The notes under the pieces were generated by a model, which saw only the letters and a list, made by a program, of their open reading frames with translations, did no database searches and was not told the origin of the DNA. From assembly GCF_000412335.2 (NCBI RefSeq), contig NZ_KE161030.1, positions 3,240,865-3,304,864 on the forward strand: 64,000 nt of DNA, in the 5' to 3' direction. This document shows positions 16,444 to 29,152 of this stretch, piece after piece. This DNA comes from Cedecea davisae DSM 4568. GTDB lineage: Bacteria > Pseudomonadota > Gammaproteobacteria > Enterobacterales > Enterobacteriaceae. Every line of letters starts with the position of its first letter. Positions within the stretch are counted from its first letter, which is position 1. The position numbers and the translations under genes were made by a program.

Positions 16444-18144
16444 GTGCACGAAATCCTTAATATGCTGCTGGCGGTGTTCGATCGCGCGGCGCTGATGCTT
16501 ATTTGCCTGTTCTTCCTGATCCGCATCAGGTTGTTCCGCGAGCTGCTGCACAAAAATGCCCACACGCCAAAAGAGCTGCTGGCCGTTACCGCCATATTTT
16601 CCATGTTCGCGCTGTTCAGCACCTGGTCCGGCGTGCCTGTAGAAGGCTCGCTGGTGAATGTGCGAATTATTGCCGTGATGTCGGGGGGGATTTTGTTCGG
16701 GCCGTGGGTCGGGATCATTACCGGGCTTATCGCCGGAACCCACCGCTACCTGATAGACATCGGCGGTATCACCGCCATTCCCTGTTTTATCACCAGCATT
16801 CTGGCCGGTATTATCGCCGGTTGGATCAACCGCAAAGTGCCCAAAGACCGGCACTGGCGCGTGGGGATAATCGGCGGCATGTTATGCGAGACCATGACCA
16901 TGATTCTGGTCGTGGCCTGGGCACCTTCGACCGCGCTGGGCCTCGATATCGTGTCAAAAATCGGCGTGCCGATGATTCTCGGCTCGGTATCGATAGGTTT
17001 TATTATTCTGCTGGTGCGCAGCGTGGAGGGCGAAAAAGAAGCCAGCGCCGCTCGCCAGGCCAAGTTGGCGCTGGATATTGCCAATAAAACGCTGCCGCTG
17101 TTCCGCAAGGTCAACAGCGAGTCGCTGCGCCAGGTCTGTAAGATTATCCGCGAAGATATTGATGCTGACGCGGTGGCGATAACCGATACCGAAAAGGTGC
17201 TGGCCTACGTCGGGCTGGGGGAAAGTAATTACCATGAGAACGACCAGGCGTTCAGCCCGCGCACCCGTAAAGCGCTGAAAGAAGGCCGTATTATCATCCG
17301 CAACGATGACGAAGCCTGGCGCACGCCGGAGATTCACTCGCTGATTATTATTCCGCTGTGGGAAAAGGGCGTCGTAACCGGCACGCTGAAAATTTATTAT
17401 CGCCATGCCCACCAGATAACCTCGACGCTACAGGAAATGGCCGTTGGCCTGTCGCAGATTATCTCCACTCAGCTGGAGGTTTCGCGGGCAGAGCAATTAA
17501 GAGAGATGGCGAACAAAGCCGAACTGCGGGCGCTGCAAAGTAAGATAAACCCGCACTTCCTGTTTAACGCGCTCAATGCTATCTCCTCCTCCATTCGCCT
17601 GAATCCGGACACCGCGCGGCAGCTTATCGTCAATCTGTCACGCTATCTGCGCTATAACATCGAGCTGAATGACGACGAGCTTATCGACATCCGCAAAGAG
17701 CTTTACCAGATAAAGGATTATATCGCCATTGAGCAGGCGCGCTTCGGCGACAAGCTGACGGTGATTTATAACATCGATGAAGAGGTAAATTGCCGCATTC
17801 CGAGCCTGCTTATCCAACCGCTGGTTGAAAACGCCATCGTGCACGGCATTCAGCCCTGCAAAGGTAAAGGCGTGGTGACGATAAGTATTGAAGAGAGCGG
17901 CAACCGGGTGCGCATTGCGGTTCGGGATACCGGCAACGGTATCGATCCGAAGGTGATTGAGCGCGTGGAGAATAACGAAATGCCGGGCAATAAAATCGGC
18001 CTGCTGAACGTGCATCACCGCGTTCAGCTGCTGTACGGCGAAGGGCTGATCATTCGTCGCCTGGAGCCGGGAACCGAGATTGCGTTTTATGTACCGCGCG
18101 CCGTCCCAGCCGCCGTTCGCCCACAGGAAGGGAAAGAAGCATGA
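16444..18144 (+). CDS. ypdA: Sensor histidine kinase YpdA (LytS family, pyruvate-responsive)
   Basis: The 566-aa protein is nearly collinear with E. coli YpdA. It has a 5TM-LYT membrane domain (residues 1-200, [12 protein letters not shown] and [10 protein letters not shown]), a GAF domain (about 220-340), and a LytS-type kinase core with phospho-His in [15 protein letters not shown] and an ATP lid containing DTGNGID. With YpdB it senses extracellular pyruvate and activates yhjX in E. coli. The start is GTG at 16444, which aligns with the E. coli N terminus (MHEI). The ypdB start overlaps its stop by 4 bp. Confidence 0.95.
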   Translation: MHEILNMLLAVFDRAALMLICLFFLIRIRLFRELLHKNAHTPKELLAVTAIFSMFALFSTWSGVPVEGSLVNVRIIAVMSGGILFGPWVGIITGLIAGTHRYLIDIGGITAIPCFITSILAGIIAGWINRKVPKDRHWRVGIIGGMLCETMTMILVVAWAPSTALGLDIVSKIGVPMILGSVSIGFIILLVRSVEGEKEASAARQAKLALDIANKTLPLFRKVNSESLRQVCKIIREDIDADAVAITDTEKVLAYVGLGESNYHENDQAFSPRTRKALKEGRIIIRNDDEAWRTPEIHSLIIIPLWEKGVVTGTLKIYYRHAHQITSTLQEMAVGLSQIISTQLEVSRAEQLREMANKAELRALQSKINPHFLFNALNAISSSIRLNPDTARQLIVNLSRYLRYNIELNDDELIDIRKELYQIKDYIAIEQARFGDKLTVIYNIDEEVNCRIPSLLIQPLVENAIVHGIQPCKGKGVVTISIEESGNRVRIAVRDTGNGIDPKVIERVENNEMPGNKIGLLNVHHRVQLLYGEGLIIRRLEPGTEIAFYVPRAVPAAVRPQEGKEA

Positions 18145-18869
18145 AGGTCATCATTGTAGAAGACGAATTCCTCGCCCAGCAGGAGCTTAGCTGGCTGATT
18201 AAAAATCACAGCGAGATGGAGATTGTCGCCTCTTTTGACGACGGGATGGACGTGCTCAAATATTTACAGCATCACGAAGTGGACGCCATCTTTCTCGACA
18301 TCAATATTCCGTCGCTGGACGGCGTGCTGCTGGCTCAGAACATCAGCAAGTTCGCCCATAAGCCGTTTATCGTGTTTATTACCGCCTGGAAAGAGCACGC
18401 GGTTGAGGCTTTCGAGCTGGAGGCTTTTGACTACATTCTGAAGCCCTACCAGGAGTCGCGCATCATCGGCATGCTGCAAAAGCTGGAGGCCGCTTATCAG
18501 CAGGTGTCCCAGCCAGCGGCCAGCCATGAAAACCGCGAAGCCACCACGATAAATCTGATGAAGGACGAGCGGATTATCGTTACCGACATCAACGATATTT
18601 ACTACGCCGAAGCCCACGAAAAAATGACCTTCGTGTATACACGCCGCGAGTCTTACGTGATGCCGATGAACATTACTGAATTTTGCAGCCGCCTGCCGGA
18701 GAGTCATTTCTTCCGCTGCCACCGTTCTTACGTGGTTAACCTGAGCAAAATTCGCGAGATAGAGCCGTGGTTCAATAACACCTACATATTGCGCCTGCGC
18801 GACCTGGATTTTCAGGTGCCGGTGAGCCGCAGCAAGGTGAAAGAGTTCAGGCAGCTGATGCGCCTTTAG
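18141..18869 (+). CDS. ypdB: Response regulator YpdB (LytTR DNA-binding)
   Basis: The 242-aa protein has a receiver domain (phospho-acceptor Asp in [14 protein letters not shown], about residue 53; conserved Lys in FDYILKPY) and a C-terminal LytTR domain (about residues 135-240, ending [18 protein letters not shown]). It is the partner of YpdA and shares a 4-bp ATGA overlap with it. In E. coli YpdB binds upstream of yhjX when pyruvate is present. Unlike E. coli, glk follows directly here, without ypdC or the fry genes. Confidence 0.95.
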   Translation: MKVIIVEDEFLAQQELSWLIKNHSEMEIVASFDDGMDVLKYLQHHEVDAIFLDINIPSLDGVLLAQNISKFAHKPFIVFITAWKEHAVEAFELEAFDYILKPYQESRIIGMLQKLEAAYQQVSQPAASHENREATTINLMKDERIIVTDINDIYYAEAHEKMTFVYTRRESYVMPMNITEFCSRLPESHFFRCHRSYVVNLSKIREIEPWFNNTYILRLRDLDFQVPVSRSKVKEFRQLMRL

Positions 18870-18880
18870 AGGGAGAGATG

Positions 18881-18903
18881 GCGGGCGCAGTAGCTACGCC
18901 CGC
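18881..18903. terminator. Hairpin between ypdB and glk
   Basis: A 7-bp stem (GCGGGCG with CGCCCGC) lies in the 40-bp gap between convergent ypdB and glk. The T-runs are short, so it is a weak or Rho-assisted terminator. Confidence 0.5.
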
Positions 18904-18909
18904 GCAATA

Positions 18910-19875
18910 TTACAGAACCTGCCCCAGCGTCTGGCGAAGATGCGCCCCGGCGCCCACCAGCCCCGGCTGGTCGTGAACAATCAGGTAAACAGGGATGTCC
19001 TTCACGTACTCTTTAAAGCGGCCTTTATCTTCAAACCCGCCGCGGAAGCCGGAAGCTTTAAAGAACTCAAGGAAACGCGGCACAATCCCGCCTGCAATAT
19101 AAACCCCGCCAAAGGTGCTCATATTCAGCGCCAGGTTACCGCCAAAGCGCCCCAGAATAACGCAGAACAGAGACAATGCCCGGCGGCAGTCGGTGCAGCT
19201 GTCATCTACCGCACGTTCGGTAATATCCTTCGGCTGGTAGTTTTCCGGCTCGCGGCCGTCGGCTTTAACGATAGCGCGGTACAAATTCACCAGGCCCGGG
19301 CCTGAGAGTATACGCTCGTTAGAGACGTGGCCTATCTCCTGGCGCAGCTGGTGAAGAATAATCCCCTCTTCTTCGCTGTTCGGCGCAAAGTCCGAGTGGC
19401 CACCCTCACCCGGCAGGCTTATCCAGCGCTTATCGACATGCACCAGATGCGACACGCCCAGCCCGGTTCCGGCCCCGTAAACCACGACCGGTTTACCCTC
19501 GACCGGCTTGTCTCCGCCAAACTGGATCAGGTGTTCCGGTTTCATCATCGGAATGGCCATTGAAACAGCGGTAAAGTCGTTAATAATTTCCAGATGGCTG
19601 AAGCCAAGATTTTTCTTCATTTCGGACGTGGAAAACGCCCATGTGTGGTTGGTCATTGCCACCCAGTCACCGGTTACCGGGCAGGCGATAGCCACGCAGC
19701 CGGACTGCACGCTGATGTCATGCTCTTTGAGATAATGCTGGATAACTGCTTCGAGGCTCGGAAAGTCCAGCCCGGAGTAAGTCTTCGCTTGTGAAATATC
19801 ACCATTACTCAAATCGCATAGAGCCAGACGTGCATTGGTGCCGCCGACATCTCCCACCAAAGCATATTTTGTCAT
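18910..19875 (-). CDS. glk: Glucokinase
   Basis: The 321-aa protein has the ATP-binding motif [14 protein letters not shown] near its N terminus and blocks shared with E. coli Glk ([33 protein letters not shown]). It phosphorylates free glucose to glucose-6-phosphate in the cytoplasm. The start at MTKYALVGD (19875) matches the E. coli protein; an in-frame ATG two codons upstream exists. It is convergent with ypdB and divergent from yfeO across about 200 bp. Confidence 0.95.
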   Translation of the reverse strand: MTKYALVGDVGGTNARLALCDLSNGDISQAKTYSGLDFPSLEAVIQHYLKEHDISVQSGCVAIACPVTGDWVAMTNHTWAFSTSEMKKNLGFSHLEIINDFTAVSMAIPMMKPEHLIQFGGDKPVEGKPVVVYGAGTGLGVSHLVHVDKRWISLPGEGGHSDFAPNSEEEGIILHQLRQEIGHVSNERILSGPGLVNLYRAIVKADGREPENYQPKDITERAVDDSCTDCRRALSLFCVILGRFGGNLALNMSTFGGVYIAGGIVPRFLEFFKASGFRGGFEDKGRFKEYVKDIPVYLIVHDQPGLVGAGAHLRQTLGQVL

Positions 19876-20078
19876 TCTCAAACAGCTCCGCTAAAGTCAG
19901 AATAAGTTCTGGCAACACTGTAAAAGTAGCCAGCCGAAACAACAACGACCATCATCCTGCTGCGGCTTGATTGTTGAACCAGGTCACATTCTGGCTTTAC
20001 CGTTTCAGCCCTGTTTGCAATGCGGCTTCTGGCTTTCGGGCGCGGAGCCGTTCGGCCCCCCTATTTTAAGGACTGACT

Positions 20079-22981
<2,903 letters not shown>

Positions 22982-23149
22982 CTATGGGTGCTTGCTGTGA
23001 GTATTGGAGAATCGGGATCGGTGTCGAGAATATATCCTATTTAGCAGGTGGAAACCGAGGTTTACAGAGGAATGAGCGTGATTCTGATAGCCACCGCCTT
23101 TGTGAAAACGTATACACTAAATCCTCTGTTCCCGATAAGGATAACGATA

Positions 23150-24139
23150 ATGACCTGGCAGCCCAATCCCGACCGCTACGCTTCTATGGAGTACCGTCGC
23201 TGCGGCCGCAGCGGCCTGAAATTGCCCGCTATCTCACTTGGCCTCTGGCACAATTTTGGCGATGAAACGCTGCTGGAAACCAGCCGCCAGCTGCTGAGAA
23301 AGGCTTTTGATTCAGGCATCACCCATTTCGATCTCGCCAATAATTACGGGCCGCCGCCGGGGTCGGCTGAGGCCAATTTTGGCCGCATCCTGCGGGAAGA
23401 TTTCCCCGCCCTGCGCGACGAGCTGATTATCTCTACCAAAGCGGGCTACACCATGTGGGACGGGCCTTACGGCGACTGGGGTTCGCGTAAATATCTCCTC
23501 GCCAGCCTGGACCAAAGCCTGCGCCGGATGGACCTGGAATACGTGGATATATTCTATCACCACCGCCCGGACCCGGAAACGCCGCTCGAGGAGACAATGC
23601 GCGCCCTCGACCATGTCGTACGCCAGGGCAAGGCGCTGTACGTCGGGCTCTCGAATTACCCGGCGGAGCTGGCGGAAAAGGCAATTGAGATCCTCAACCA
23701 GCTTGGCACACCGTGCCTAATCCATCAGCCGCGCTATTCAATGTTTGAACGCTGGGTTGAAGGCGGGCTGCTGGATCTACTCCAGGCTAAAGGCGTCGGC
23801 AGTATTGCGTTTTCACCCCTCGCGGGCGGCCAATTGACCGACCGTTATCTGGCAGGCATTCCGGCGGACTCGCGCGCCGCCAGCGGCAGCCGCTTCCTCA
23901 ATCCGGAGCAAATCACTCCCGAAAAGCTCGATAAAGTACGCAGGCTTAACGACATTGCGCTCGGGCGCGGGCAGAAGCTTTCCCAGATGGCGCTGGCCTG
24001 GGTGCTGCGAGATGATAAAGTCACTTCGGTGTTAATTGGCGCCAGTAAAATCAGCCAGATTGAGGATGCCGTCGGCATGCTCGCCCGACGCCAGTTTAGC
24101 CAGCAGGAGCGTGAGGCCATCGAAGCCATTCTGGTGTAA
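23150..24139 (+). CDS. Aldo-keto reductase, YghZ-like
   Basis: The 329-aa protein closely follows E. coli YghZ (L-glyceraldehyde-3-phosphate reductase): MTWQPNPDRYASMEYRRCG at the start, THFDLANNYGPPPGSAE with the catalytic Asp and Tyr, an active-site Lys in ISTKAGY, and VLIGASKISQIEDAV for NADPH binding. The enzyme reduces aldehydes with NADPH in the cytoplasm. The ATG at 23150 is preferred over upstream in-frame ATGs because AAGGA lies 8 bases before it and it aligns with YghZ. It is shorter at the C terminus than YghZ by about 15 residues, so it is probably a paralogue. Confidence 0.85.
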   Translation: MTWQPNPDRYASMEYRRCGRSGLKLPAISLGLWHNFGDETLLETSRQLLRKAFDSGITHFDLANNYGPPPGSAEANFGRILREDFPALRDELIISTKAGYTMWDGPYGDWGSRKYLLASLDQSLRRMDLEYVDIFYHHRPDPETPLEETMRALDHVVRQGKALYVGLSNYPAELAEKAIEILNQLGTPCLIHQPRYSMFERWVEGGLLDLLQAKGVGSIAFSPLAGGQLTDRYLAGIPADSRAASGSRFLNPEQITPEKLDKVRRLNDIALGRGQKLSQMALAWVLRDDKVTSVLIGASKISQIEDAVGMLARRQFSQQEREAIEAILV

Positions 24140-24294
24140 CCGCTTACCCTTCTGCCCAGAAAAGACGATTATCTTTAACAAAAAGTGCTGCCGCCGCTGA
24201 TTTAGGAGTTGTGTAGTTCATCGTCCCGCTAGCCGGTTTGTAATATTGTGTTAACAGGCCGCCGGTGCGGCTACGGGAACCAAGGAGAGAAAGT

Positions 24295-24621
24295 ATGTTC
24301 AGGTCACTGATGCTTGCCATTGCCTTACTGGTAGCGGCACCGCTGGTTGCCAATGCGGGGGAAATCACCTTGCTGCCATCGGTAAAATTGCAGATTGGCG
24401 ATAGGGATTATCGCGGTAATTACTGGGACGGCGGCAAATGGCGCGACAGGGACTACTGGCACCGTAACTATGAATGGCGCGATCGCGGCTGGCACCACCA
24501 CCGTGGCTGGGATCGCAACTGGAAACGGGGCCCAAGCAGCTACGAGCGCGGCTACCGCGAAGGCTGGAATGACCGCGATGACCATCGTGGGCGTGGCCGG
24601 GGTCACGGGCATCATCACTAA
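24295..24621 (+). CDS. ypeC: Secreted DUF2502 protein YpeC
   Basis: The 108-aa protein has a clear signal peptide ([21 protein letters not shown]) and a mature region rich in Trp, Arg, Asp, Gly and His ([33 protein letters not shown]), ending in a His-rich tail. It matches E. coli YpeC, also next to mntH. The function is unknown. The His-rich tail could bind metal, which would suit the neighbouring manganese transporter; this is only a suggestion. GGAGA lies 8 bases upstream of the ATG. Confidence 0.9.
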   Translation: MFRSLMLAIALLVAAPLVANAGEITLLPSVKLQIGDRDYRGNYWDGGKWRDRDYWHRNYEWRDRGWHHHRGWDRNWKRGPSSYERGYREGWNDRDDHRGRGRGHGHHH

Positions 24622-24628
24622 GATAGAT

Positions 24629-24655
24629 AAAGGGCCGGTTTAACCGGCCCTTTTT
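24629..24655. terminator. Bidirectional terminator between ypeC and mntH
   Basis: AAAGGGCCGGTT and AACCGGCCCTTTTT form a strong hairpin with T-run between two convergent genes. Confidence 0.85.
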
Positions 24656-24671
24656 ACTTTACCCGGCAAAC

Positions 24672-25910
24672 TTAGTTGCCAAACAGCGTACCGAAAATAA
24701 GCCACAGGTTGAGCGTCACCACCAGGGCCACAATCGCCCAGCCCACCAGTTTCACCCAGCGGACGTTAACCAGGTCGCCCATCAGTTTTTTATCGCTGGT
24801 AAAGATAAGCAGCGGCACCAGCGCCAGCGCGATACCAAAGCTCAGCAACACCTGGCTCATCACCAGAATTCTGGTGGGATCTAATCCCATCAGAATCACG
24901 ACAAAAGACGGCGCCATGGTAATAGCCCGGCGCACCCAAAGCGGAATGTAGAAGCGTACGAAGCCCTGCATCACCACCTGCCCGGCCAGCGTGCCGACAA
25001 CCGTTGAAGAGAGACCGGCCGCCACCAGGCTAAGACCAAAAATGGTCGCCGCGCCGTGGCTCAGCAGCGGTTCCAGCGTTTTGTACGCATCTTCCAGTTC
25101 GGCAATGCCGGTATGCCCGGTAAAGTGGAATGCCGCCGCCGCGGTCGCCATCATCGCCAGGTTCACAAAGCCCGCGATAGTCATCGCGATGCCCACGTCC
25201 CATTTTGTCGCGGAATAACGCTCTGCACGGTTACCGGCATGCAGATGCTGGGTCAGCGAAGAGTGCAGGTAAATAACGTGCGGCATAATGGTTGCCCCCA
25301 GTACGCCAGCGGCAAGGAATACCGCCTCCGAGGTTGGCAGACTCGGGATTAGCATCCCCTTCCCTAACTCGGCAAATTTTGGCTGAGAGAAGATAAGCTC
25401 GACAATATATGCCGCCGCAACGAACAGCAGCAGCCCGCCGATGACTTTTTCCAGCGGCTTTTGCCCCCGGCTTTGCAGCATCAGGATCAGGAAAGTAGCA
25501 ATCCCGGTCAGCACCGCGCCCTGTAACAGCGAGACGCCGAGAATAAGCTTAAAGCCGATGGCCGCGCCGATAAACTCAGCCAGATCCGTCGCCATGGCGA
25601 TAATCTCTGCCTGCACCCAGTAGATCCAAACCAGCGGGCGCGGGTAATGGTCACGAATTTGCTCGGCAAGGTTTTTGCCGGTGGCTATCCCAAGCTTGGC
25701 CGAAAGCACCTGAATCATGGCGGCCATCAAGTTAGCCCAAACCACCACCCACAGCAGCTGGTAGCCGTAGCTGGCCCCGGCCTGAATATTGGTCGCGAAA
25801 TTACCGGGGTCGATGTAGCCGATAGCGGCGATAAACGCAGGCCCCATTAACGCCAGGCGTAGTTTGCGCGCGGTTCGCCCGGTGCTGCTGTCAATGCGAC
25901 TGTTTGTCAT
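24672..25910 (-). CDS. mntH: Nramp-family Mn(II)/H+ symporter MntH
   Basis: The 412-aa, 11-helix Nramp transporter has the metal-binding motif DPGNFATN in helix 1 and MPHVIYLHS in helix 6, whose Asp, Asn and Met coordinate the ion. It imports Mn(II), and less well Fe(II), with protons across the inner membrane. Length and sequence match E. coli MntH. Upstream are a recognisable MntR box and a Fur-like site, so it should be repressed by manganese and iron. Confidence 0.97.
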   Translation of the reverse strand: MTNSRIDSSTGRTARKLRLALMGPAFIAAIGYIDPGNFATNIQAGASYGYQLLWVVVWANLMAAMIQVLSAKLGIATGKNLAEQIRDHYPRPLVWIYWVQAEIIAMATDLAEFIGAAIGFKLILGVSLLQGAVLTGIATFLILMLQSRGQKPLEKVIGGLLLFVAAAYIVELIFSQPKFAELGKGMLIPSLPTSEAVFLAAGVLGATIMPHVIYLHSSLTQHLHAGNRAERYSATKWDVGIAMTIAGFVNLAMMATAAAAFHFTGHTGIAELEDAYKTLEPLLSHGAATIFGLSLVAAGLSSTVVGTLAGQVVMQGFVRFYIPLWVRRAITMAPSFVVILMGLDPTRILVMSQVLLSFGIALALVPLLIFTSDKKLMGDLVNVRWVKLVGWAIVALVVTLNLWLIFGTLFGN

Positions 25911-25923
25911 CTTCTGCCTCTGA

Positions 25924-25945
25924 GATATAGCCTTTGCTATGTTTT
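25924..25945 (-). promoter_or_regulatory. MntR operator of mntH
   Basis: Read on the minus strand, AACATAGCAAAGGCTATAT is a dyad that matches the E. coli mntH MntR box (AACATAGCAAAGGCTATGTT). It lies just outside the mntH start codon, overlapping the expected leader or promoter. Confidence 0.75.
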
Positions 25946-25957
25946 ATGCTATCAAAG

Positions 25958-25977
25958 TGAGAATGATTATCAAGTTC
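25958..25977. promoter_or_regulatory. Fur-box-like site upstream of mntH
   Basis: GAGAATGATTATCAAGTT contains the GAATGATTATC core of the enterobacterial Fur box (GATAATGATAATCATTATC). It lies 15 bp outward of the MntR box, as expected for an iron-regulated mntH promoter. Confidence 0.6.
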
Positions 25978-25980
25978 ATT

Positions 25981-26273
25981 TAGTGCCGGGAAATTGATTT
26001 CTCTGATAGCTGAAAACGATGAGCAGGAGGCGTGAGATGGCGATTCTGGATGCCGGTTAACGGATTAACATTTGAACAACATGTAAACTGTTTACCGCAA
26101 GTCCTAACGTAACTTTTAGCTTCTTTACTTAACATAGCAGAAATGTATGGTGGATCACTATTTTTGCGTTCCGTCACAGCTCATCACTATAGTGTGGAAT
26201 TGATCTCGTTTTCTTATTGCTTGTTACATAGAATGTGCAACGAAATTAAACCTGCCTCATATTTGGAGCAAAT
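25981..26273 (+). promoter_or_regulatory. nupC promoter region
   Basis: This AT-rich region lies between divergent mntH and nupC. It contains a possible CRP half-site (TCACAG at about 26176) and AT-rich -10-like sequence before the GGAG ribosome site of nupC. In E. coli nupC is controlled by CRP and CytR. The exact sites cannot be fixed by eye. Confidence 0.4.
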
Positions 26274-27461
26274 ATGTCCCGCGTTTTGCACTTTGTTTTA
26301 GCGCTTGCTGTGGTCGCGCTGCTGGCTCTGCTGGTTAGCCCTAACCGCAAGCAAATTCGTATTCGCTTTGTCATTCAACTGTTGGTTATCGAAGTTTTAC
26401 TGGCCTGGTTCTTCCTGACCTCTGATGTCGGCCTGGGCTTTGTAAGAGGCTTCTCCGAGATGTTCGAGAAGTTGCTTGGCTTCGCCAACGAAGGGACAAA
26501 CTTTGTGTTCGGCAAAATGAACGACGAAGGTCTGGCATTCTTCTTCCTGAAAGTGCTGTGTCCTATCGTGTTTATTTCTGCGCTGATCGGTATTTTGCAG
26601 CACATTCGCATTCTGCCGATTGTTATCCGCGCTATCGGTACCGTGCTTTCTAAAGTCAACGGTATGGGTAAGCTGGAATCCTTTAACGCCGTAAGCTCGC
26701 TGATTCTGGGACAGTCAGAAAACTTTATTGCCTATAAGGATATTCTCGGCAAGATGTCACGCAACCGCATGTACACCATGGCGGCAACCGCTATGTCTAC
26801 CGTGTCGATGTCGATTGTGGGTGCCTACATGACCATGTTGCAGCCAAAATACGTGGTTGCCGCGCTGGTGCTGAACATGTTCAGTACCTTTATCGTGCTG
26901 TCGCTTATCAACCCGTACCGCGTGGACGAGAAAGAAGAAGACCTGCAGATGTCTAACCTGCACGAAGGCCAAAGCTTCTTCGAAATGCTCGGCGAGTACA
27001 TTCTGGCAGGTTTCAAAGTTGCGATTATCGTTGCCGCGATGCTGATTGGCTTCATCGCCCTGATCTCCGGCCTGAACGCGCTGTTCGCCGCCGTGCTGGG
27101 TATTTCCTTCCAGGGCATTCTGGGCTACATCTTCTACCCGGTTGCATGGGTGATGGGCGTACCGTCCGGCGAAGCATTACAGGTGGGCAGTATCATGGCG
27201 ACCAAACTGGTTTCCAACGAATTCGTTGCCATGATGGACCTGCAGAAGATTGCCAGCAGCCTGTCTCCGCGTGCGGAAGGCATCCTGTCCGTGTTCCTGG
27301 TCTCCTTCGCTAACTTCTCTTCTATCGGGATTATCGCCGGCGCGATTAAAGGCCTGAACGAAGAACAGGGTAACGTGGTTTCCCGCTTCGGCCTGAAGCT
27401 GGTCTACGGCTCCACTCTGGTCAGTATCCTCTCCGCTTCCATCGCGGCGCTGGTTATCTGA
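26274..27461 (+). CDS. nupC: Nucleoside:H+ symporter NupC
   Basis: The 395-aa concentrative nucleoside transporter is almost identical in plan to E. coli Nup[21 protein letters not shown], the motif [11 protein letters not shown], and [11 protein letters not shown] near the nucleoside site. It imports pyrimidine and adenine nucleosides across the inner membrane. It lacks five residues relative to E. coli NupC in the loop before [14 protein letters not shown] strong terminator follows directly. Confidence 0.97.
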   Translation: MSRVLHFVLALAVVALLALLVSPNRKQIRIRFVIQLLVIEVLLAWFFLTSDVGLGFVRGFSEMFEKLLGFANEGTNFVFGKMNDEGLAFFFLKVLCPIVFISALIGILQHIRILPIVIRAIGTVLSKVNGMGKLESFNAVSSLILGQSENFIAYKDILGKMSRNRMYTMAATAMSTVSMSIVGAYMTMLQPKYVVAALVLNMFSTFIVLSLINPYRVDEKEEDLQMSNLHEGQSFFEMLGEYILAGFKVAIIVAAMLIGFIALISGLNALFAAVLGISFQGILGYIFYPVAWVMGVPSGEALQVGSIMATKLVSNEFVAMMDLQKIASSLSPRAEGILSVFLVSFANFSSIGIIAGAIKGLNEEQGNVVSRFGLKLVYGSTLVSILSASIAALVI

Positions 27462-27477
27462 TTTAGCCTGATGAAGA

Positions 27478-27504
27478 AGCCGGGGCATCTCCCCGGCTTT
27501 TTTT
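27478..27504 (+). terminator. nupC terminator
   Basis: AGCCGGGG-CATCT-CCCCGGCT followed by seven T residues, 16 bases after nupC. It touches the end of the convergent diguanylate cyclase gene. Confidence 0.85.
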
Positions 27505-29140
27505 ATGCCTGCAATTCGCCTTCTTCACGCCAGCATACCCGGTTTCTCCCCTGCTGCTTGGCGTAATATAGCCGGATGTCCGCCAGGCTCTGTATCTGCT
27601 CCAGCGTGCCCTCCGGCTCCTCTTCGTGGGAAGCAACACCCAGCGAAGCGCTCACCAGCAGACTCTCGCCATCGGCAAGCTTCAGCGGCGTATTGACCAG
27701 CATTTTGCGTACCCGCTGCGCCACGGCAACCGCCGCGTGCAGGTCGGTATTGGGCAGATAGATACAGAACTCCTCTCCGCCGATGCGCCCAACAATATCC
27801 TGGCTGCGGATCGCCTGCTGAATACAGCGCGAGGCGTGGCTTAGCACCTGGTCACCCACCTGATGACCAAAGCGGTCATTAACCCTCTTGAAGTGATCGA
27901 GATCCAACTGAATGAGCGAGTAGTCAACGTAGTGCGGGCTAATCCTGGCGGTCGTTTCAAAGAACCCGCGGCGGTTAAGCACCTCGGTTAAATGGTCGTG
28001 GAGCGCATGCCGGTGCATCTCTTGTTGCAAAGAGCCCATATTGCGAACCAGGCGGCAAATCATGCGGTGCGACCCCAGCAAGATGAACATGACAATCAGC
28101 CACATCACCACCAGCAGCACGCTAAAACGGCCAAAGTCTTCATGCAGACCCTGGCCGATAGTCTGAATGCTGACGAGGATGGCTCCGGTGCCCATCACTT
28201 TCCCGAAAGTGACATAGGCGTGGCTAAAGCGCAGGGTTCCCCGCGAAGCATGAGACAAACTTTCGAGAATGGCCTGGCGCTGAGGTTCGCTGAGCCGGTA
28301 GCCATTTTGCGAGCCAACCGCCTGGGTCAGCGGGTTGAGCTGCTCGTCAAATAACAGATAGGCGCTTTGCGTGCCTTCCGGCAGCGAGCTGGAGAGAAAC
28401 ATTTGCAGCGTTTCGGCGGTTACCGCGATGCCGAATAACCCGATCCACTGGTTGTCAAAATCCACCGGCAGCGAGCCGTTAATCAGCGTTTGATTGGTGC
28501 CGGGGATGTTCTGCCTCGTCCAGAATGAGCCGCGCGAGGGATTTAGCAGCGGCGAACCCAGCACAAAAGATCCCTGCTGGTGCAGAGGGTTAGCGCTCTC
28601 GATAAGCAGCTGATTCACCTCCTGCGAGAGCGAAGCGATAAACGCCCCGGAGCGGGACATATAGTAGATATTGGAAGAAAGATGGTTCCCACCGCCCGCC
28701 AGGGGGAAGAGATCCTGAATCTCACGCAGCGCCTGGTACTCTCTGCGCGTCAGCAGTTCTTTTTGATCATTTTTTTCCGGCTCAGCGACGCTGTCAGGAA
28801 TAGGCAGGTTGCGGATCCAAAGATGCGCCATCCCTTTTTTGTCACCAGCCAGCATAGAAAGCCGGGACAGCGGCGTGAACAGAGGCTCGTCCAGGGTCTC
28901 AATAAACATGCGCCGCAGGTAGCGCAGGTTGTCGATTTGATACTGAGATTTGGTTTCCAGCCGGGCTATCACGCTTTCAAGGTGGCTAAGCTGGCTGGTG
29001 CGATAGCCGTGATTAAACAGCTCGCCCTGCTGCCAGAACAGGAAAGTAATCAGCAAGAAAAGCGACAGAAAGCAGACATGGGTAATGCGCAATGTCTTTT
29101 CCATCGGCTGGTGAAAGTGGCTCATCAACGAGGTGCTCAC
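27503..29140 (-). CDS. Membrane diguanylate cyclase with periplasmic sensor domain
   Basis: The 545-aa protein has one transmembrane helix at about residues 20-37, a large periplasmic region (38-337), a second helix (338-358) and a C-terminal GGDEF domain. The active-site loop reads GGEEF (454-458), and the inhibitory I-site RSQD (445-448) lies exactly five residues before it, so it should make c-di-GMP with product inhibition. It sits 12 bp downstream of pdeA on the same strand, giving a cyclase-phosphodiesterase operon. E. coli K-12 lacks a cyclase gene here. The signal sensed by the periplasmic domain is unknown. Confidence 0.9.
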   Translation of the reverse strand: MSTSLMSHFHQPMEKTLRITHVCFLSLFLLITFLFWQQGELFNHGYRTSQLSHLESVIARLETKSQYQIDNLRYLRRMFIETLDEPLFTPLSRLSMLAGDKKGMAHLWIRNLPIPDSVAEPEKNDQKELLTRREYQALREIQDLFPLAGGGNHLSSNIYYMSRSGAFIASLSQEVNQLLIESANPLHQQGSFVLGSPLLNPSRGSFWTRQNIPGTNQTLINGSLPVDFDNQWIGLFGIAVTAETLQMFLSSSLPEGTQSAYLLFDEQLNPLTQAVGSQNGYRLSEPQRQAILESLSHASRGTLRFSHAYVTFGKVMGTGAILVSIQTIGQGLHEDFGRFSVLLVVMWLIVMFILLGSHRMICRLVRNMGSLQQEMHRHALHDHLTEVLNRRGFFETTARISPHYVDYSLIQLDLDHFKRVNDRFGHQVGDQVLSHASRCIQQAIRSQDIVGRIGGEEFCIYLPNTDLHAAVAVAQRVRKMLVNTPLKLADGESLLVSASLGVASHEEEPEGTLEQIQSLADIRLYYAKQQGRNRVCWREEGELQA

Positions 29141-29152
29141 GGTGATTCCTTT

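Noticed and set aside
16240..16854. 204-codon minus-strand open frame across the palindromic element into ypdA
   Set aside because: It runs antisense to the ypdA membrane domain, and its His/Asn/Gln-rich text matches no domain.
23099..23125. TyrR-box-like sequence between ipdC and the reductase
   Set aside because: TGTGAA and TATACA are one base off the proper spacing, and TATACA is better explained as a -10 element of the reductase gene.
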